64,000 nt of DNA from JAFKFJ01 sp963786445 (GTDB taxonomy: Bacteria > Pseudomonadota > Alphaproteobacteria > Acetobacterales > Acetobacteraceae). The stretch covers positions 124,001 to 188,000 of the forward strand of contig CAWAZU010000005.1 of NCBI GenBank assembly GCA_963786445.1, written 5' to 3'. The position numbers and the translations under genes are program-made. This document shows, in pieces, positions 42,485 to 51,866 of this stretch (positions are counted from its first letter, which is position 1; every line of letters starts with the position of its first letter). The notes below the pieces were generated by a model, which did no database searches, was not told where the DNA came from, and saw only the letters and a list, made by a program, of their open reading frames with translations.

Positions 42485-42673
42485 CGCGATACTCCAGTCC
42501 ACCAGACTACGGTTGTCGAAAGAGGTGGAGAGAATGCGGCGATTCCACGGGTGGGGAGCCTGAGTGTTGCCGCCGGCTCGGGGCAGCCGGGCGGAGGTAT
42601 GCGTCGTGACGCAGCGCACCACTGTGGTTGCCCTCCCGCAGGCGCAGTCGTTTCGCATGACCCGGCAGCCGTG

Positions 42674-43825
42674 ATGGAATCCGCCAGCCGGAGCGTCGCT
42701 CCCGCCGCAGACACCGATCGTCGCAGGAGCATCGCGCTGGCCTTGTGCGGGGATGTCATGCTCGGACGCGGCATCGACCAGATCCTGCCGCATCCTGGCG
42801 CGCCGAACATCTATGAAACACACGCCAAATCGGCGCTCGACTATGTCGAACTCGCGGAGCGGGCAAGCGGCCCGATCGTGCGCCCGGTCACTTTCGATTA
42901 TGTGTGGGGAGACGCGCTGGCCGTCCTCGACCACACGCCGCCGGACGTCCGGATCATCAATCTGGAGACGAGCGTCACGCGCCGGGGACGTCCTTGGCCG
43001 AAGGGCATCAACTACCGCATGAGCCCCGATAACATCGGCTGCCTTGCGACCGCGCACATCGACTGCTGCGTGCTTGCCAACAACCACGTTCTCGACTGGG
43101 GACGGGAGGGCTTGCTCGAGACGCTCAGCGTGCTGCGCGGGGCCGGTCTGCACGTCGCCGGTGCCGGGGAGACCCGGACTGAAGCGGCGGCACCGGCGGT
43201 CATCGTGCTGCCTGGGAAAGGCCGGGTCCTGGTGTTCGCCTTCGCCTCCGAGACCAGCGGTGTTCCGCCGGACTGGACGGCTGCAACGACGCAACCCGGC
43301 GTCAACTTCGTTCCCGACCTGCGGTCGCGAACGGCGGAGCGTCTGGCATGGGATGCGCGTGCCGTGAGACGGGTGGGCGATGTACTGGTCGCTTCGATCC
43401 ACTGGGGTTCGAACTGGGGTTACCGGGTACCTGGGCAGTTCCGCGATTTCGCACATGCTCTCGTGGATGGTGGCTTCGACCTGATTCACGGTCATTCCTC
43501 GCATCACCCGCGGGGCTTCGAAATCTACTCCGAGCGTCTCATCCTGTACGGCTGCGGCGATTTCCTGAACGACTACGAGGGCATAAGCGGCTTTGAAGAG
43601 TACCGCCCCGATCTCGTGCTGCTTTACCTCCCGATCCTGTGCCCGGTCTCCGGAAAGTTGCTGCGTCTGGATATGAGGCCGTTCCGCCTCGGGCAGTTCC
43701 GGCTGAACTCCGCGCCCGCCGAAGACTTGGTGTGGTTGCAGGAGCGGCTGGGCCGCGAGTGCACCTGCGAGGGCGGCCGCATTGCTCTTGAGGGCGACGG
43801 CATCCTGCATGTGCGGTGGAATTGA
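42674..43825 (+). CDS. CapA family protein (metallophosphatase-like)
   Basis: This 383-aa protein belongs to the CapA/PgsA family, related to calcineurin-like phosphoesterases. It has ALCGDVMLGRGIDQIL with the metal-binding GDVMLGR, INLETSVTRRGRPWPKGINY, CVLANNHVLDWGREGL with the NNH motif, SIHWGSNWGY, and GHSSHHPRGFEIY. No signal peptide is visible, unlike membrane-bound PgsA. ATG 42674 is chosen; upstream codons are open but unlike the family. The family is tied to poly-gamma-glutamate or capsule synthesis in some bacteria, but many members are uncharacterised. Confidence 0.85.
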   Translation: MESASRSVAPAADTDRRRSIALALCGDVMLGRGIDQILPHPGAPNIYETHAKSALDYVELAERASGPIVRPVTFDYVWGDALAVLDHTPPDVRIINLETSVTRRGRPWPKGINYRMSPDNIGCLATAHIDCCVLANNHVLDWGREGLLETLSVLRGAGLHVAGAGETRTEAAAPAVIVLPGKGRVLVFAFASETSGVPPDWTAATTQPGVNFVPDLRSRTAERLAWDARAVRRVGDVLVASIHWGSNWGYRVPGQFRDFAHALVDGGFDLIHGHSSHHPRGFEIYSERLILYGCGDFLNDYEGISGFEEYRPDLVLLYLPILCPVSGKLLRLDMRPFRLGQFRLNSAPAEDLVWLQERLGRECTCEGGRIALEGDGILHVRWN

Positions 43826-43970
43826 CTGCTGCGCGCAATTGCGTGCGGGCGTCGAACCCGCCTCGGACCTCCCGGCGTGCGACGCCAGAACAGAGGGCTC
43901 GATCCGCGCCATCTGCCGTTCGCTCGGCGAAGGCAGCACCCAAGGCGGTCACCGTCCGCCGTCCCGAGAA

Positions 43971-46628
43971 TCACGCTGCCCCGAGAAGATGCACGGCTCC
44001 AAGAGTTCCCGAGCCCAGGACGAGGACCCTCTGCTGCAGCGCTTGCGCAACCCGCTCGTCGTTCGTTGCGCCGCTTCCTGACGCACGCAAGTCATTGACC
44101 AATTCGGGATAGCCGAAGGTCACGGTGATGCGGGCGGGCTTCGGCAGCCACCGGCCACGCGGCCAGGCATTGAAGGCTCCTGCGATACAGGTGGGAACCA
44201 CCACAACGCCCGCACGCAGCACCACTCGTCCAATACCCGGCAGAAATCGCTGCAGTGTGCCGTCAGGCGATCGCCATCCTTCGGGGAACCACACCGTGAT
44301 GCGGCCGGCCTTCAATACCTGCACGCCCGTGTCAATTGCCGCGTCGGGTCGCGATTCGTCCACCGGAAAGACATGTGCGGCGCGGGAGAACATGCGGCGC
44401 AAACCACTGCTGAACAGCAGCGTGACCGTACCCGCCCAGTAGGTTGACCTGGCACGAGACAGCGGCAACGACGCGGCGATCGCCAGCGGATCGAGAAAGC
44501 TCGCGTGATTGGGCGTGATCACGAAGCCTCCGGCCGCCGGGAGGTTGTCAACCCCCCTGACACGCAGGCGGAACAGAAGTCGCATGACGATCCAGTTGAT
44601 CGCGTAGAAGATAAATCCTAACAGAGTCAGAAACATCCCGGTGTGGGCAAGGTACCGGTTGGCGACTGCAACAGGCGCTGTCGACGCAGGGCCTTGCATC
44701 CGCAATGCCGTGCAGCGGCGCAGCAGATCGCGAATCGTGTCGATGGTCGCGATGTCCGTCTCGGTGAGGTGCACGCCGCAGCGTTCCTCCAGGGCGATTC
44801 CCAGCTCCATCCAGCCAAACGAATCGAGATTCAGGTCCAAGGCGAGAGTCGCGTCGAGATCGACCGCCCGTCCGGGATATCGTTCTTGCAGCACCGCCCA
44901 GACCGCATCCGCCGTCGAATCGCGCAGCAAGTCCTGGTCGCCGGGTTTCAGCGGGTGGGGCGCGCGCCGCGCCCCTGCGAGGGCTTGGCGATAGAGGGCA
45001 GGCAGCAGAAACCGTCGGTATTTGCCCAGGCGCGTACGCGGCAGTGGCTCGTCCGTCAGTGCGAAGCCCGACAGGTGCTGATAAGCGGGCAGGTCCCGCA
45101 CCGCCTCAGCGAGGGCGATCCGGATGCCGTCGCGCAGATTCGTCGTACCCATATCCCGCACCCGCTCGGCGTTTGGCCGCACGAGAGCCACGAGTCCGCC
45201 TTGCTGCTCCAGAACGGCGATCTCATGGATCTGCGGCCTGCTACGATAGATCCGCTCCAGCTCTTCGGGATTGAGCTTCTTGCCGCTGCCCAGCACGAGG
45301 ATTTCCTTGCTGCGGCCGGTCACGTAAAGGAACCCGTCGCGATCGACAAAACCCATGTCACCAGTGCGAAACCAGCCGTCCTCCGTGAATGATGTCTCAT
45401 TGGCCTCGGGATCGTTCACGTATCCCGCGGTGACAGTTGGACCGCGCAGCTCGATCTCGCCGATCCCATCGATGTCCGGCCTGCTGATGCGGATTTCTCC
45501 GGCCGCCAGCGGTTTGCCGGCGCTTCCGACCCGGCGCTGCTGCGGCGGATTGCCGGTGAACAGCGACGCCGTCTCGGCAAGCCCGTAGCCCACCAGCACG
45601 GTCCAGCCGAGGGCGTCAAGTTGCTGTTCGGCCTCCCTGTCCAGGCGCGCCCCGCCGGAGACGAGATAACGCAGGTGCGGCGCTACGTTGCGACGGACGG
45701 TGCTGAACCAAAGGCGGCCGGGGTTGAGGCCGGTGCGCTGCTGCATCCAGACCGCAACCCGCAGCAGCAGTCGCCAGAGCGCGTGCGCCGCGCGGCCGTT
45801 TCTCGCCACTCGTGCACGCATTGTCGCCAACATTGCGTCGTACAGCCGCGGGACTCCGATGATGACGGTGACATCGCCATCGCGCAGCGCCCGCATGATC
45901 AAGGGCCCGGTCGTGCCCGCGGGCAGCACGATGGTCGCGCCAACGGCCAGCGCCGTCAGCGTTCCCACCACGAAGGGGTAGGCATGATGCAGCGGCAAGG
46001 GCTGCAGCACGCGGTCGCGCGGGCCGACGATGTGTAGCCCATACAGCGCCTCCACGTTGCTGCCGATGTTGCCGTAACTGAGCAAAAATCCTCTGGGCGG
46101 CCCGGTGGTGCCGGAGGTCCAGCCGAAGATCGCCGGATCGTCGGTTGCCGGTTCCGGCAATGCGCTGCTGGCGCCCAGGTCGGGGGCGGGCCACCCCACC
46201 CGGCCGGAACCAGGGTCGTTCGGCGCATCGACCTGGATCGTCGTAATTCCATTGGCGTGCAGCAGCTCTTCGGCGGCGGCCAGGTTATGGGCCGTGGCGA
46301 AGATCATCCTTGCGCTGCTGGCGTCCAGTGCCGCTGCCACCTGCGCCGGATCAAACAGGTCGTCGACCGCGACCAGCACGCCGCCGGCGGCCATGATCGC
46401 CAGCGCCGCGATGATCCAGTCCGGGCTGTTCGGTGCCCAGAGCGCGACCGGCTGCATGCGCCGCAGTCCAGCCTGAAGCAGACCTCGCGCGAGCGTCTCG
46501 GCCTCTCGTGCGAGCGTGGCACTGCTCCACACCACGACACCCGTTTCCTGCGACATCACGACCGCTGGATGCGCGCCGCGTCGCGCGACCGATCGCAACA
46601 GATCGACGATGCTCCAATGCCCGCTCAT
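43971..46628 (-). CDS. acyl-activating ligase - acyl carrier - PlsC acyltransferase fusion
   Basis: The 885-aa protein fuses three activities. An AMP-binding acyl ligase comes first (residues about 1-540: IFGWTSGTTGPPRGF, VGYGLAETASLF, WFRTGDMGFVDRDGFLYVTG, GSGKKLNPEELERIY). A phosphopantetheine carrier domain follows (about 545-625; LDLNLDSFGWMEL supplies the modified serine). After a hydrophobic segment (FLTLLGFIFYAINWIVM) comes a PlsC-type acyltransferase (about 680-870) with NHASFLDP and FPEGWRS. It could activate a fatty acid, carry it and esterify a lysolipid, like an Aas protein with a built-in carrier (inference). ATG 46628 follows AGGAGG-like sequence. It is divergent from the acetyl-CoA operon. 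Confidence 0.85.
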   Translation of the reverse strand: MSGHWSIVDLLRSVARRGAHPAVVMSQETGVVVWSSATLAREAETLARGLLQAGLRRMQPVALWAPNSPDWIIAALAIMAAGGVLVAVDDLFDPAQVAAALDASSARMIFATAHNLAAAEELLHANGITTIQVDAPNDPGSGRVGWPAPDLGASSALPEPATDDPAIFGWTSGTTGPPRGFLLSYGNIGSNVEALYGLHIVGPRDRVLQPLPLHHAYPFVVGTLTALAVGATIVLPAGTTGPLIMRALRDGDVTVIIGVPRLYDAMLATMRARVARNGRAAHALWRLLLRVAVWMQQRTGLNPGRLWFSTVRRNVAPHLRYLVSGGARLDREAEQQLDALGWTVLVGYGLAETASLFTGNPPQQRRVGSAGKPLAAGEIRISRPDIDGIGEIELRGPTVTAGYVNDPEANETSFTEDGWFRTGDMGFVDRDGFLYVTGRSKEILVLGSGKKLNPEELERIYRSRPQIHEIAVLEQQGGLVALVRPNAERVRDMGTTNLRDGIRIALAEAVRDLPAYQHLSGFALTDEPLPRTRLGKYRRFLLPALYRQALAGARRAPHPLKPGDQDLLRDSTADAVWAVLQERYPGRAVDLDATLALDLNLDSFGWMELGIALEERCGVHLTETDIATIDTIRDLLRRCTALRMQGPASTAPVAVANRYLAHTGMFLTLLGFIFYAINWIVMRLLFRLRVRGVDNLPAAGGFVITPNHASFLDPLAIAASLPLSRARSTYWAGTVTLLFSSGLRRMFSRAAHVFPVDESRPDAAIDTGVQVLKAGRITVWFPEGWRSPDGTLQRFLPGIGRVVLRAGVVVVPTCIAGAFNAWPRGRWLPKPARITVTFGYPELVNDLRASGSGATNDERVAQALQQRVLVLGSGTLGAVHLLGAA

Positions 46629-46751
46629 GCCGCCCAGCCTCCTTCTTCCTGCGCGCGTTCCGCCGAACCGGTGGCGCTCCATTCAGATGGAAAATTCGGA
46701 TCGCGCGTCGATCGTCATCATGTTGGAATTCGCAGCGGCGCCCCTGGCCGA

Positions 46752-46765
46752 TTGATTTCGGTCAA
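46752..46765. promoter_or_regulatory. FNR/FixK-type box 1 between divergent lipid and acetyl-CoA operons
   Basis: TTGATTTCGGTCAA, perfect match, 124 nt upstream of the minus-strand fusion gene start. Its centre is 34 nt from the second box. Confidence 0.75.
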
Positions 46766-46785
46766 TGCTGCCTTTGTGCGGCGAG

Positions 46786-46799
46786 TTGATGCAAATCAA
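46786..46799. promoter_or_regulatory. FNR/FixK-type box 2 upstream of the acetyl-CoA operon
   Basis: TTGATGCAAATCAA matches the classical FNR consensus TTGATN4ATCAA exactly. It ends 93 nt before the acetyl-CoA synthetase start. Confidence 0.8.
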
Positions 46800-46892
46800 G
46801 GCGAAGGCACACGCCTTTGGACGAGCGTCCATACGAAGAGGGTGCGTCCCTCTCCAGCAGCTTCGGGTTCGCATGCGTGGGAGGGTCTCACC

Positions 46893-48653
46893 GTGCCGTG
46901 GGCTACGATCCGCAAGGTATCGGCCGCGCCGGGTCCGGCGCCGAACATGCCGGACTACGCGACATGCCGCGGCCGCTTCACGTGGCAAGCGGCCGAGCGC
47001 CTGCTTGACGGCCTCCCGGGCGGTGGACTGAACATCGCCTACGAGGCGGTCGATCGCCATGTGGCACATGGCCGAGGCGCGCATTTGGCGATCCGCTGGC
47101 TGGGCCGGGCCGGGGCGCGCGACGCCACCTATGCCGACCTCGCCGCCCTGACGAACCGGTTCGCCAGCGTCCTGGCCTTCCACGGCGTCGGCCGGGGCGA
47201 TCGGGTCTTCGGCCTGCTGGGACGCGTACCGGCGCTCTACATTGCCGCCCTTGGCACGCTCAAGAACGGCAGCGTGTTCTCGCCGCTGTTTTCGGCGTTC
47301 GGGCCGGAGCCGGTGCAGGCGCGCATGACGCTCGGCGCGGCCCGCGTGCTCGTGACCACCGAGGCGCTGTATCGCAAGAAGGTTGCACCCTGGCGTGAGC
47401 AGTTGCCGAGCCTGCAATTCGTGTTTCTGGCGGAACCCGAGGGTGGGATGCTGCCGGCCGGCACGATGTCGCTCGACGAGGCAATGGACCGTGCCGCCGC
47501 CGACTTCGCGATCGCGCCGACCGCGCGCGACGATCTGGCGCTGCTGCATTTCACCAGCGGGACGACCGGCCGGCCGAAGGGCGCGATGCACGTGCATGGC
47601 GCGGTCGTGTCGCACGCGTACACGGGCCGGGTGGCGCTCGATATCCATCCGACAGACCGCGTCTGGTGCACGGCCGATCCGGGCTGGGTGACCGGAATGT
47701 CGTACGGCGTCATCTCGCCGCTGGTCAATGGCGCCGCGATGATCGTCGATGAGGCGGAGTTCGATGCCGAGCACTGGTATCGCACGCTGCAGGAGCAGCA
47801 GGTGACGGTGTGGTACACCGCACCGACCGCGATCCGCATGATGATGAAGCTCGGCACCGACATCGCGCGGAAATACGACCTCAGCCGCCTGCGCTTCCTC
47901 GCCAGCGTCGGCGAACCGCTCAACCCCGAGGCGGTGGTCTGGAGTCAGGAAGCGTTCGGCCGTCCGTTCCACGACAACTGGTGGCAGACAGAGACGGGCG
48001 GCATCATGATCGCGAATTACGCCGCCGTGGACGTCAAGCCCGGCTCGATGGGCCTGCCGTTGCCGGGCATTGAGGCCGGCATCGTGGTGCGCAATGCGCA
48101 AGGCGGCGTCACCGAAGTCACCGCACCGATGACGCCCGGAGAACTGGCCTTGCGGCCCGGCTGGCCGTCGATGTTTCGCGGCTACCTCAACGAGGAGGAG
48201 CGGTACCGAAAGTGCTTCGTCGCCGGCTGGTATCTCACTGGCGACCTGGCGATGCGCGATGCCGACGGCTACTTCTGGTTCGTTGGCCGCGGCGACGACG
48301 TGATCAAGTCGTCCGGCCATCTGATCGGCCCGTTCGAGGTCGAGAGTGCGCTGATGGAGCATCCTGCGGTGGCCGAAGCCGGGGTCATCGGAAAGCCCGA
48401 TCCGATGGCTGGGGAGGTCGTGAAGGCGTTTGTAGCGCTCAAGCCCGGATTCACGCCCGGCGAGCCATTGCGCAAGGAGCTGCTCGGGCATGCGCGCAAG
48501 CGTCTCGGATCGGCGATCGCACCGAAGGAGATCGATTTCCGCACCAATCTCCCCAGGACGCGCAGCGGCAAGATCATGCGTCGCCTGCTGAAGGCACGCG
48601 AACTCGGCCTGCCCGAGGGCGACCTCTCCACTCTCGAAAGCGACGAGCGATGA
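46893..48653 (+). CDS. acetyl-CoA synthetase-like ligase
   Basis: This 586-aa AMP-forming acyl-CoA ligase is closest in look to acetate-CoA ligases. It has LHFTSGTTGRPKGAMHVHGA, WCTADPGWVTGMSYG, HDNWWQTETGGIMIAN, WYLTGDLAMRDADGYFWFVG and the C-terminal catalytic lysine in TRSGKIMRRLL, a site often acetylated in this family. GTG 46893 has GGGAGGG upstream. It is shorter at the N-terminus than standard Acs. Its stop overlaps the E1-alpha start. Confidence 0.88.
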   Translation: MPWATIRKVSAAPGPAPNMPDYATCRGRFTWQAAERLLDGLPGGGLNIAYEAVDRHVAHGRGAHLAIRWLGRAGARDATYADLAALTNRFASVLAFHGVGRGDRVFGLLGRVPALYIAALGTLKNGSVFSPLFSAFGPEPVQARMTLGAARVLVTTEALYRKKVAPWREQLPSLQFVFLAEPEGGMLPAGTMSLDEAMDRAAADFAIAPTARDDLALLHFTSGTTGRPKGAMHVHGAVVSHAYTGRVALDIHPTDRVWCTADPGWVTGMSYGVISPLVNGAAMIVDEAEFDAEHWYRTLQEQQVTVWYTAPTAIRMMMKLGTDIARKYDLSRLRFLASVGEPLNPEAVVWSQEAFGRPFHDNWWQTETGGIMIANYAAVDVKPGSMGLPLPGIEAGIVVRNAQGGVTEVTAPMTPGELALRPGWPSMFRGYLNEEERYRKCFVAGWYLTGDLAMRDADGYFWFVGRGDDVIKSSGHLIGPFEVESALMEHPAVAEAGVIGKPDPMAGEVVKAFVALKPGFTPGEPLRKELLGHARKRLGSAIAPKEIDFRTNLPRTRSGKIMRRLLKARELGLPEGDLSTLESDER

Positions 48654-49645
48654 CCGACACCGCCGACGTCAAGCCGCACTTGGCGCGTTCCCACGTGATG
48701 GAGCTGATGCGTCAGATGCTGCGTATCCGCAGGTTCGAGGAGAAGTGCGTCGAACTGTACGCTATGGAGAAAATCCGCGGCTTCCTGCACGTCTATATCG
48801 GCGAGGAAGCGGTGGCGGTGGGCGCACTCCAGGCATTGACGCCCGAGGACGCCGTCGTGGCCACCTATCGCGAGCACGGACAGGCACTTATCCGCGGCGT
48901 GCCGATGACCGCGATCATGGCGGAGATGTACGGCAAGCGGGAAGGCTGCAGCGGCGGTCGCGGCGGGTCGATGCACATCTTCGATGTGGCCCACCGCTTC
49001 TACGGCGGCAACGCCATCGTCGGCGGCGGGCTGCCGCTCGCCCTCGGGGTGGCGCTGTGCGACAAGATGCAGAACCGCCGGCGCGTCACTGCCTGCTTCT
49101 TCGGCGATGGCGCGGTGGCCGAAGGGGAGTTTCACGAATCCCTCAACCTCGCCGAACTCTGGAAGCTGCCCATCTTGTTCATCTGCGAGAACAACCTCTA
49201 CGCGATGGGCACGGCTCTCGAACTCTCGGAATCGGAGACCGATCTGCACCTCAAGGCGCAGGGCTACCGCATCCCCTCGGTGGCGGTGGACGGCATGGAC
49301 GTGGTCGCGGTGGAGGCGGCGGCGCGACGCGCGGCGGCGGCGATCCGCGCGGGCGAAGGGCCGCAGTTCCTGGAGTGCCGCACCTATCGGTTCCGAGCGC
49401 ACTCGGCCTTCGACCCGGAACTCTACCGGCCGAAGAGCGAAGTCGAGGAATGGAAGAAGCACGGGCCGATCGAACGCTTCGGCGCGTGGCTTGCCGAGAA
49501 CGCGATCCTGCATCCGAGCGACATCGAGGCGATCGAGCGGGAGGTCGCAGCGGAGATCGATGCCGCCGTGGCGTTCGCCGAAGCCGGCACGTGGGAGCCG
49601 GTCGAGACGCTGACGCGCGGCGTCTATGCGGAGGTCGCCCCATGA
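48650..49645 (+). CDS. pdhA: pyruvate dehydrogenase E1 alpha subunit
   Basis: This 331-aa thiamine-diphosphate enzyme subunit decarboxylates pyruvate or a related 2-oxoacid. It has LRIRRFEEKCVELYAMEKIR, GGRGGSMHIFDVAHRFYGGN and the ThDP motif GDGAVAEGEFHESLNLAELW ending in ENN. The length and GGSMH motif favour pyruvate or acetoin over branched-chain substrates. It is coupled to the ligase before it and to E1 beta after it. Confidence 0.9.
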   Translation: MTDTADVKPHLARSHVMELMRQMLRIRRFEEKCVELYAMEKIRGFLHVYIGEEAVAVGALQALTPEDAVVATYREHGQALIRGVPMTAIMAEMYGKREGCSGGRGGSMHIFDVAHRFYGGNAIVGGGLPLALGVALCDKMQNRRRVTACFFGDGAVAEGEFHESLNLAELWKLPILFICENNLYAMGTALELSESETDLHLKAQGYRIPSVAVDGMDVVAVEAAARRAAAAIRAGEGPQFLECRTYRFRAHSAFDPELYRPKSEVEEWKKHGPIERFGAWLAENAILHPSDIEAIEREVAAEIDAAVAFAEAGTWEPVETLTRGVYAEVAP

Positions 49646-50643
49646 TCGCGCCGACCGGGGCAAGCAAGATCCGCACGACCTATCGTGAGGCGATGCGCGC
49701 GGCGATCTTCGAGGCCATGCTGGAGGACGAGCGCGTCTTCCTGATGGGCGAGGATGTCGGCCGTTACGGCGGGTGCTACGCGGTCAGCAAGGGCCTGCTC
49801 GCCGAGTTCGGCCCCGAGCGGATCCGCGACACGCCGCTCTCCGAGTCGGCCTTCGTCGGCGCGGGCATCGGCGCCGCGATGGTCGGTATGCGGCCGATCG
49901 TGGAGATCATGACCGTCAACTTCAGCCTGCTTGCGCTTGACCAGATCGTCAACAACGCCGCCACGCTGCTGCACATGTCCGGCGGGCAGATCAACGTGCC
50001 GCTGGTGATCCGCATGGCGACCGGGGCCGGCCGGCAGGTCGCGGCGCAGCACTCGCACAGCCTGGAAGGCTGGTACGCGCACATACCGGGGATCAAGGTG
50101 CTGGCGCCGGCGACGCTGGAGGATGCGCGCGGAATGCTCGGCACCGCGCTGCGCGATCCGAACCCCGTCCTGATCTTCGAACACGTGCTGCTCTACAACA
50201 TGGAGGGTGAGATTGCTGCGGATGCCGGCCCGGTCGAGATCAGCAAGGCGGCGATCCGCCGCCCCGGCCGCGACGTCACGCTGATTGCCTACGGCGGCAC
50301 GCTGCACAAGACCCTTGCCGCTGCCGAACTGCTGGCACAGGAGGGGATCGACGCCGAGGTGATCGATCTGCGCACGCTGCGGCCGCTGGACACTGCGGCC
50401 CTGCTCGAATCGGTCGGTCGGACGCACCGCGCCGTCGTGGTGGACGAAGGCTGGAAGAGCGGCAGTCTCTCGGCCGAGGTCGCGGCGCGGCTCGCCGAGG
50501 AGGGGTTCTGGAGCCTTGAGGCGCCGATCGGGCGGGTATGCAGCGCCGAGGTGCCGATCCCTTACGCCCGCCACCTGGAGGAGGCGGCGCTGCCGCAGCC
50601 GGCGCGCATCGCCGCGGCCGCGCGGGCCGCAATGGGGCGGTAA
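49642..50643 (+). CDS. pdhB: pyruvate dehydrogenase E1 beta subunit
   Basis: This 333-aa partner of E1 alpha shows YREAMRAAIFEAMLEDERVF, GEDVGRYGGCYAVSKGL, DTPLSESAFVGAGIGAAMVG and EIMTVNFSLLALDQIVNNAA, then VLAPATLEDARGML. It starts within the E1-alpha stop and ends one base into the E2 start. No lipoyl domain is fused to it, unlike many alphaproteobacterial PdhB proteins. Confidence 0.92.
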   Translation: MIAPTGASKIRTTYREAMRAAIFEAMLEDERVFLMGEDVGRYGGCYAVSKGLLAEFGPERIRDTPLSESAFVGAGIGAAMVGMRPIVEIMTVNFSLLALDQIVNNAATLLHMSGGQINVPLVIRMATGAGRQVAAQHSHSLEGWYAHIPGIKVLAPATLEDARGMLGTALRDPNPVLIFEHVLLYNMEGEIAADAGPVEISKAAIRRPGRDVTLIAYGGTLHKTLAAAELLAQEGIDAEVIDLRTLRPLDTAALLESVGRTHRAVVVDEGWKSGSLSAEVAARLAEEGFWSLEAPIGRVCSAEVPIPYARHLEEAALPQPARIAAAARAAMGR

Positions 50644-51866
50644 TGGCGGAGTTCCGCATGCCCTCGCTCGGCGCCGACATGGATGCCGGGACACTGGTGG
50701 AATGGCTCAGGCAGCCCGGCGACCCGGTCGCAAAGGGCGATGTCATCGCCGTGGTCGAGACCCAGAAGGGCGCCATCGACGTCGAGATCTTCCTGTCCGG
50801 CATGGTGGAGCGTCTGTTGATTGCGCCGGGGACGCAAGTGCCCGTGGGCACGCCGATGGCGCTGATCCGGGTCGAGGGCGAAGCACAGTCCATGGCGCAG
50901 GCGACGCCGCCCGCGCCTCCGGCGGCAATCCCGGTCGCGCCGCTTCCGGTCCCGGCACGGCCAGCCGCGCCGCCTTTCACAGCTGCCGCCGGGGCCGGGC
51001 TGCGCGCCTCGCCTGCCGCACGCAAGCTGGCCGCCGAGCGGGGCATCGATCTGGCGTCAATCACCGGCACCGGCCCCGGCGGGGCCATCGTGCTGCAGGA
51101 TGTCGAGCGGGCGGCGCAGGTACCCCTGCCGGCCAGGGTTGAGCGCGTCGCCGCGCCCGCACCCCTCGCGCCCGAGGCCACCACCGCGCGGCGTGGGTTC
51201 GATGCGTCCGAGATGCGCAAGGCGATCGCCGCGGCGATGTCCCGGTCCAAACGCGAAATCCCGCACTACTATCTTACGCACACGATTGATTTCACACCGG
51301 CCAGCGAGTGGCTTCAGCAGCTCAACGCGCGCCGCCAGCCACCGGAACGGGTGCTGCCCGCCGCGCTGCTGTTCAAGGCGGTCGCGGTGGCGCTGAGAGC
51401 CTATCCCGAATTCAACGGCGCCTACACGACGGAGGAATTCCGCCCGAGTGCCGCAATCCATCTCGGCGCCGCCATTGCCATTCGCGGCGGCGGACTGGTC
51501 GCGCCCGCGATCCATGATGCCGACGCCAGGACGCTCGACGAGACGATGGCGGCGTTGCGCGACCTCGTGGCGCGGACGCGTTCGGGGCGGCTGCGCAGTT
51601 CGGAGCTGTTCGACCCGACGATCACCGTCAGCAGCCTGGGCGACCGCGGCGTCGACGGCATGTTCGCGGTGATCTATCCGCCGCAGGTCGCGATCGTCGG
51701 GTTCGGCACGCCGGCGTTGCGGCCCTGGGTCGTCGGCACGGACCTCCATCCGCGCACGCTGATCACCGCCACGCTCGCCGCCGACCACCGCGTCAGCGAC
51801 GGACACCGCGGCGCGTTGCTGCTGCTCGAGATCGAACGGCTGCTCCAGCAACCGGAGGCGCTATGA
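50643..51866 (+). CDS. pdhC: dihydrolipoamide acyltransferase E2
   Basis: This 407-aa E2 has one N-terminal lipoyl domain (lysine in VETQKGAIDVE, residue about 42). An Ala/Pro linker follows, then a peripheral subunit-binding domain (ASPAARKLAAERGIDL to GPGGAIVLQDVE) and a catalytic domain ending with TLAADHRVSDGHRGALL, where the family's HRxxDG motif is intact. No dihydrolipoamide dehydrogenase (E3) gene is in the window. The E2 start overlaps the E1-beta stop. Confidence 0.92.
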   Translation: MAEFRMPSLGADMDAGTLVEWLRQPGDPVAKGDVIAVVETQKGAIDVEIFLSGMVERLLIAPGTQVPVGTPMALIRVEGEAQSMAQATPPAPPAAIPVAPLPVPARPAAPPFTAAAGAGLRASPAARKLAAERGIDLASITGTGPGGAIVLQDVERAAQVPLPARVERVAAPAPLAPEATTARRGFDASEMRKAIAAAMSRSKREIPHYYLTHTIDFTPASEWLQQLNARRQPPERVLPAALLFKAVAVALRAYPEFNGAYTTEEFRPSAAIHLGAAIAIRGGGLVAPAIHDADARTLDETMAALRDLVARTRSGRLRSSELFDPTITVSSLGDRGVDGMFAVIYPPQVAIVGFGTPALRPWVVGTDLHPRTLITATLAADHRVSDGHRGALLLLEIERLLQQPEAL

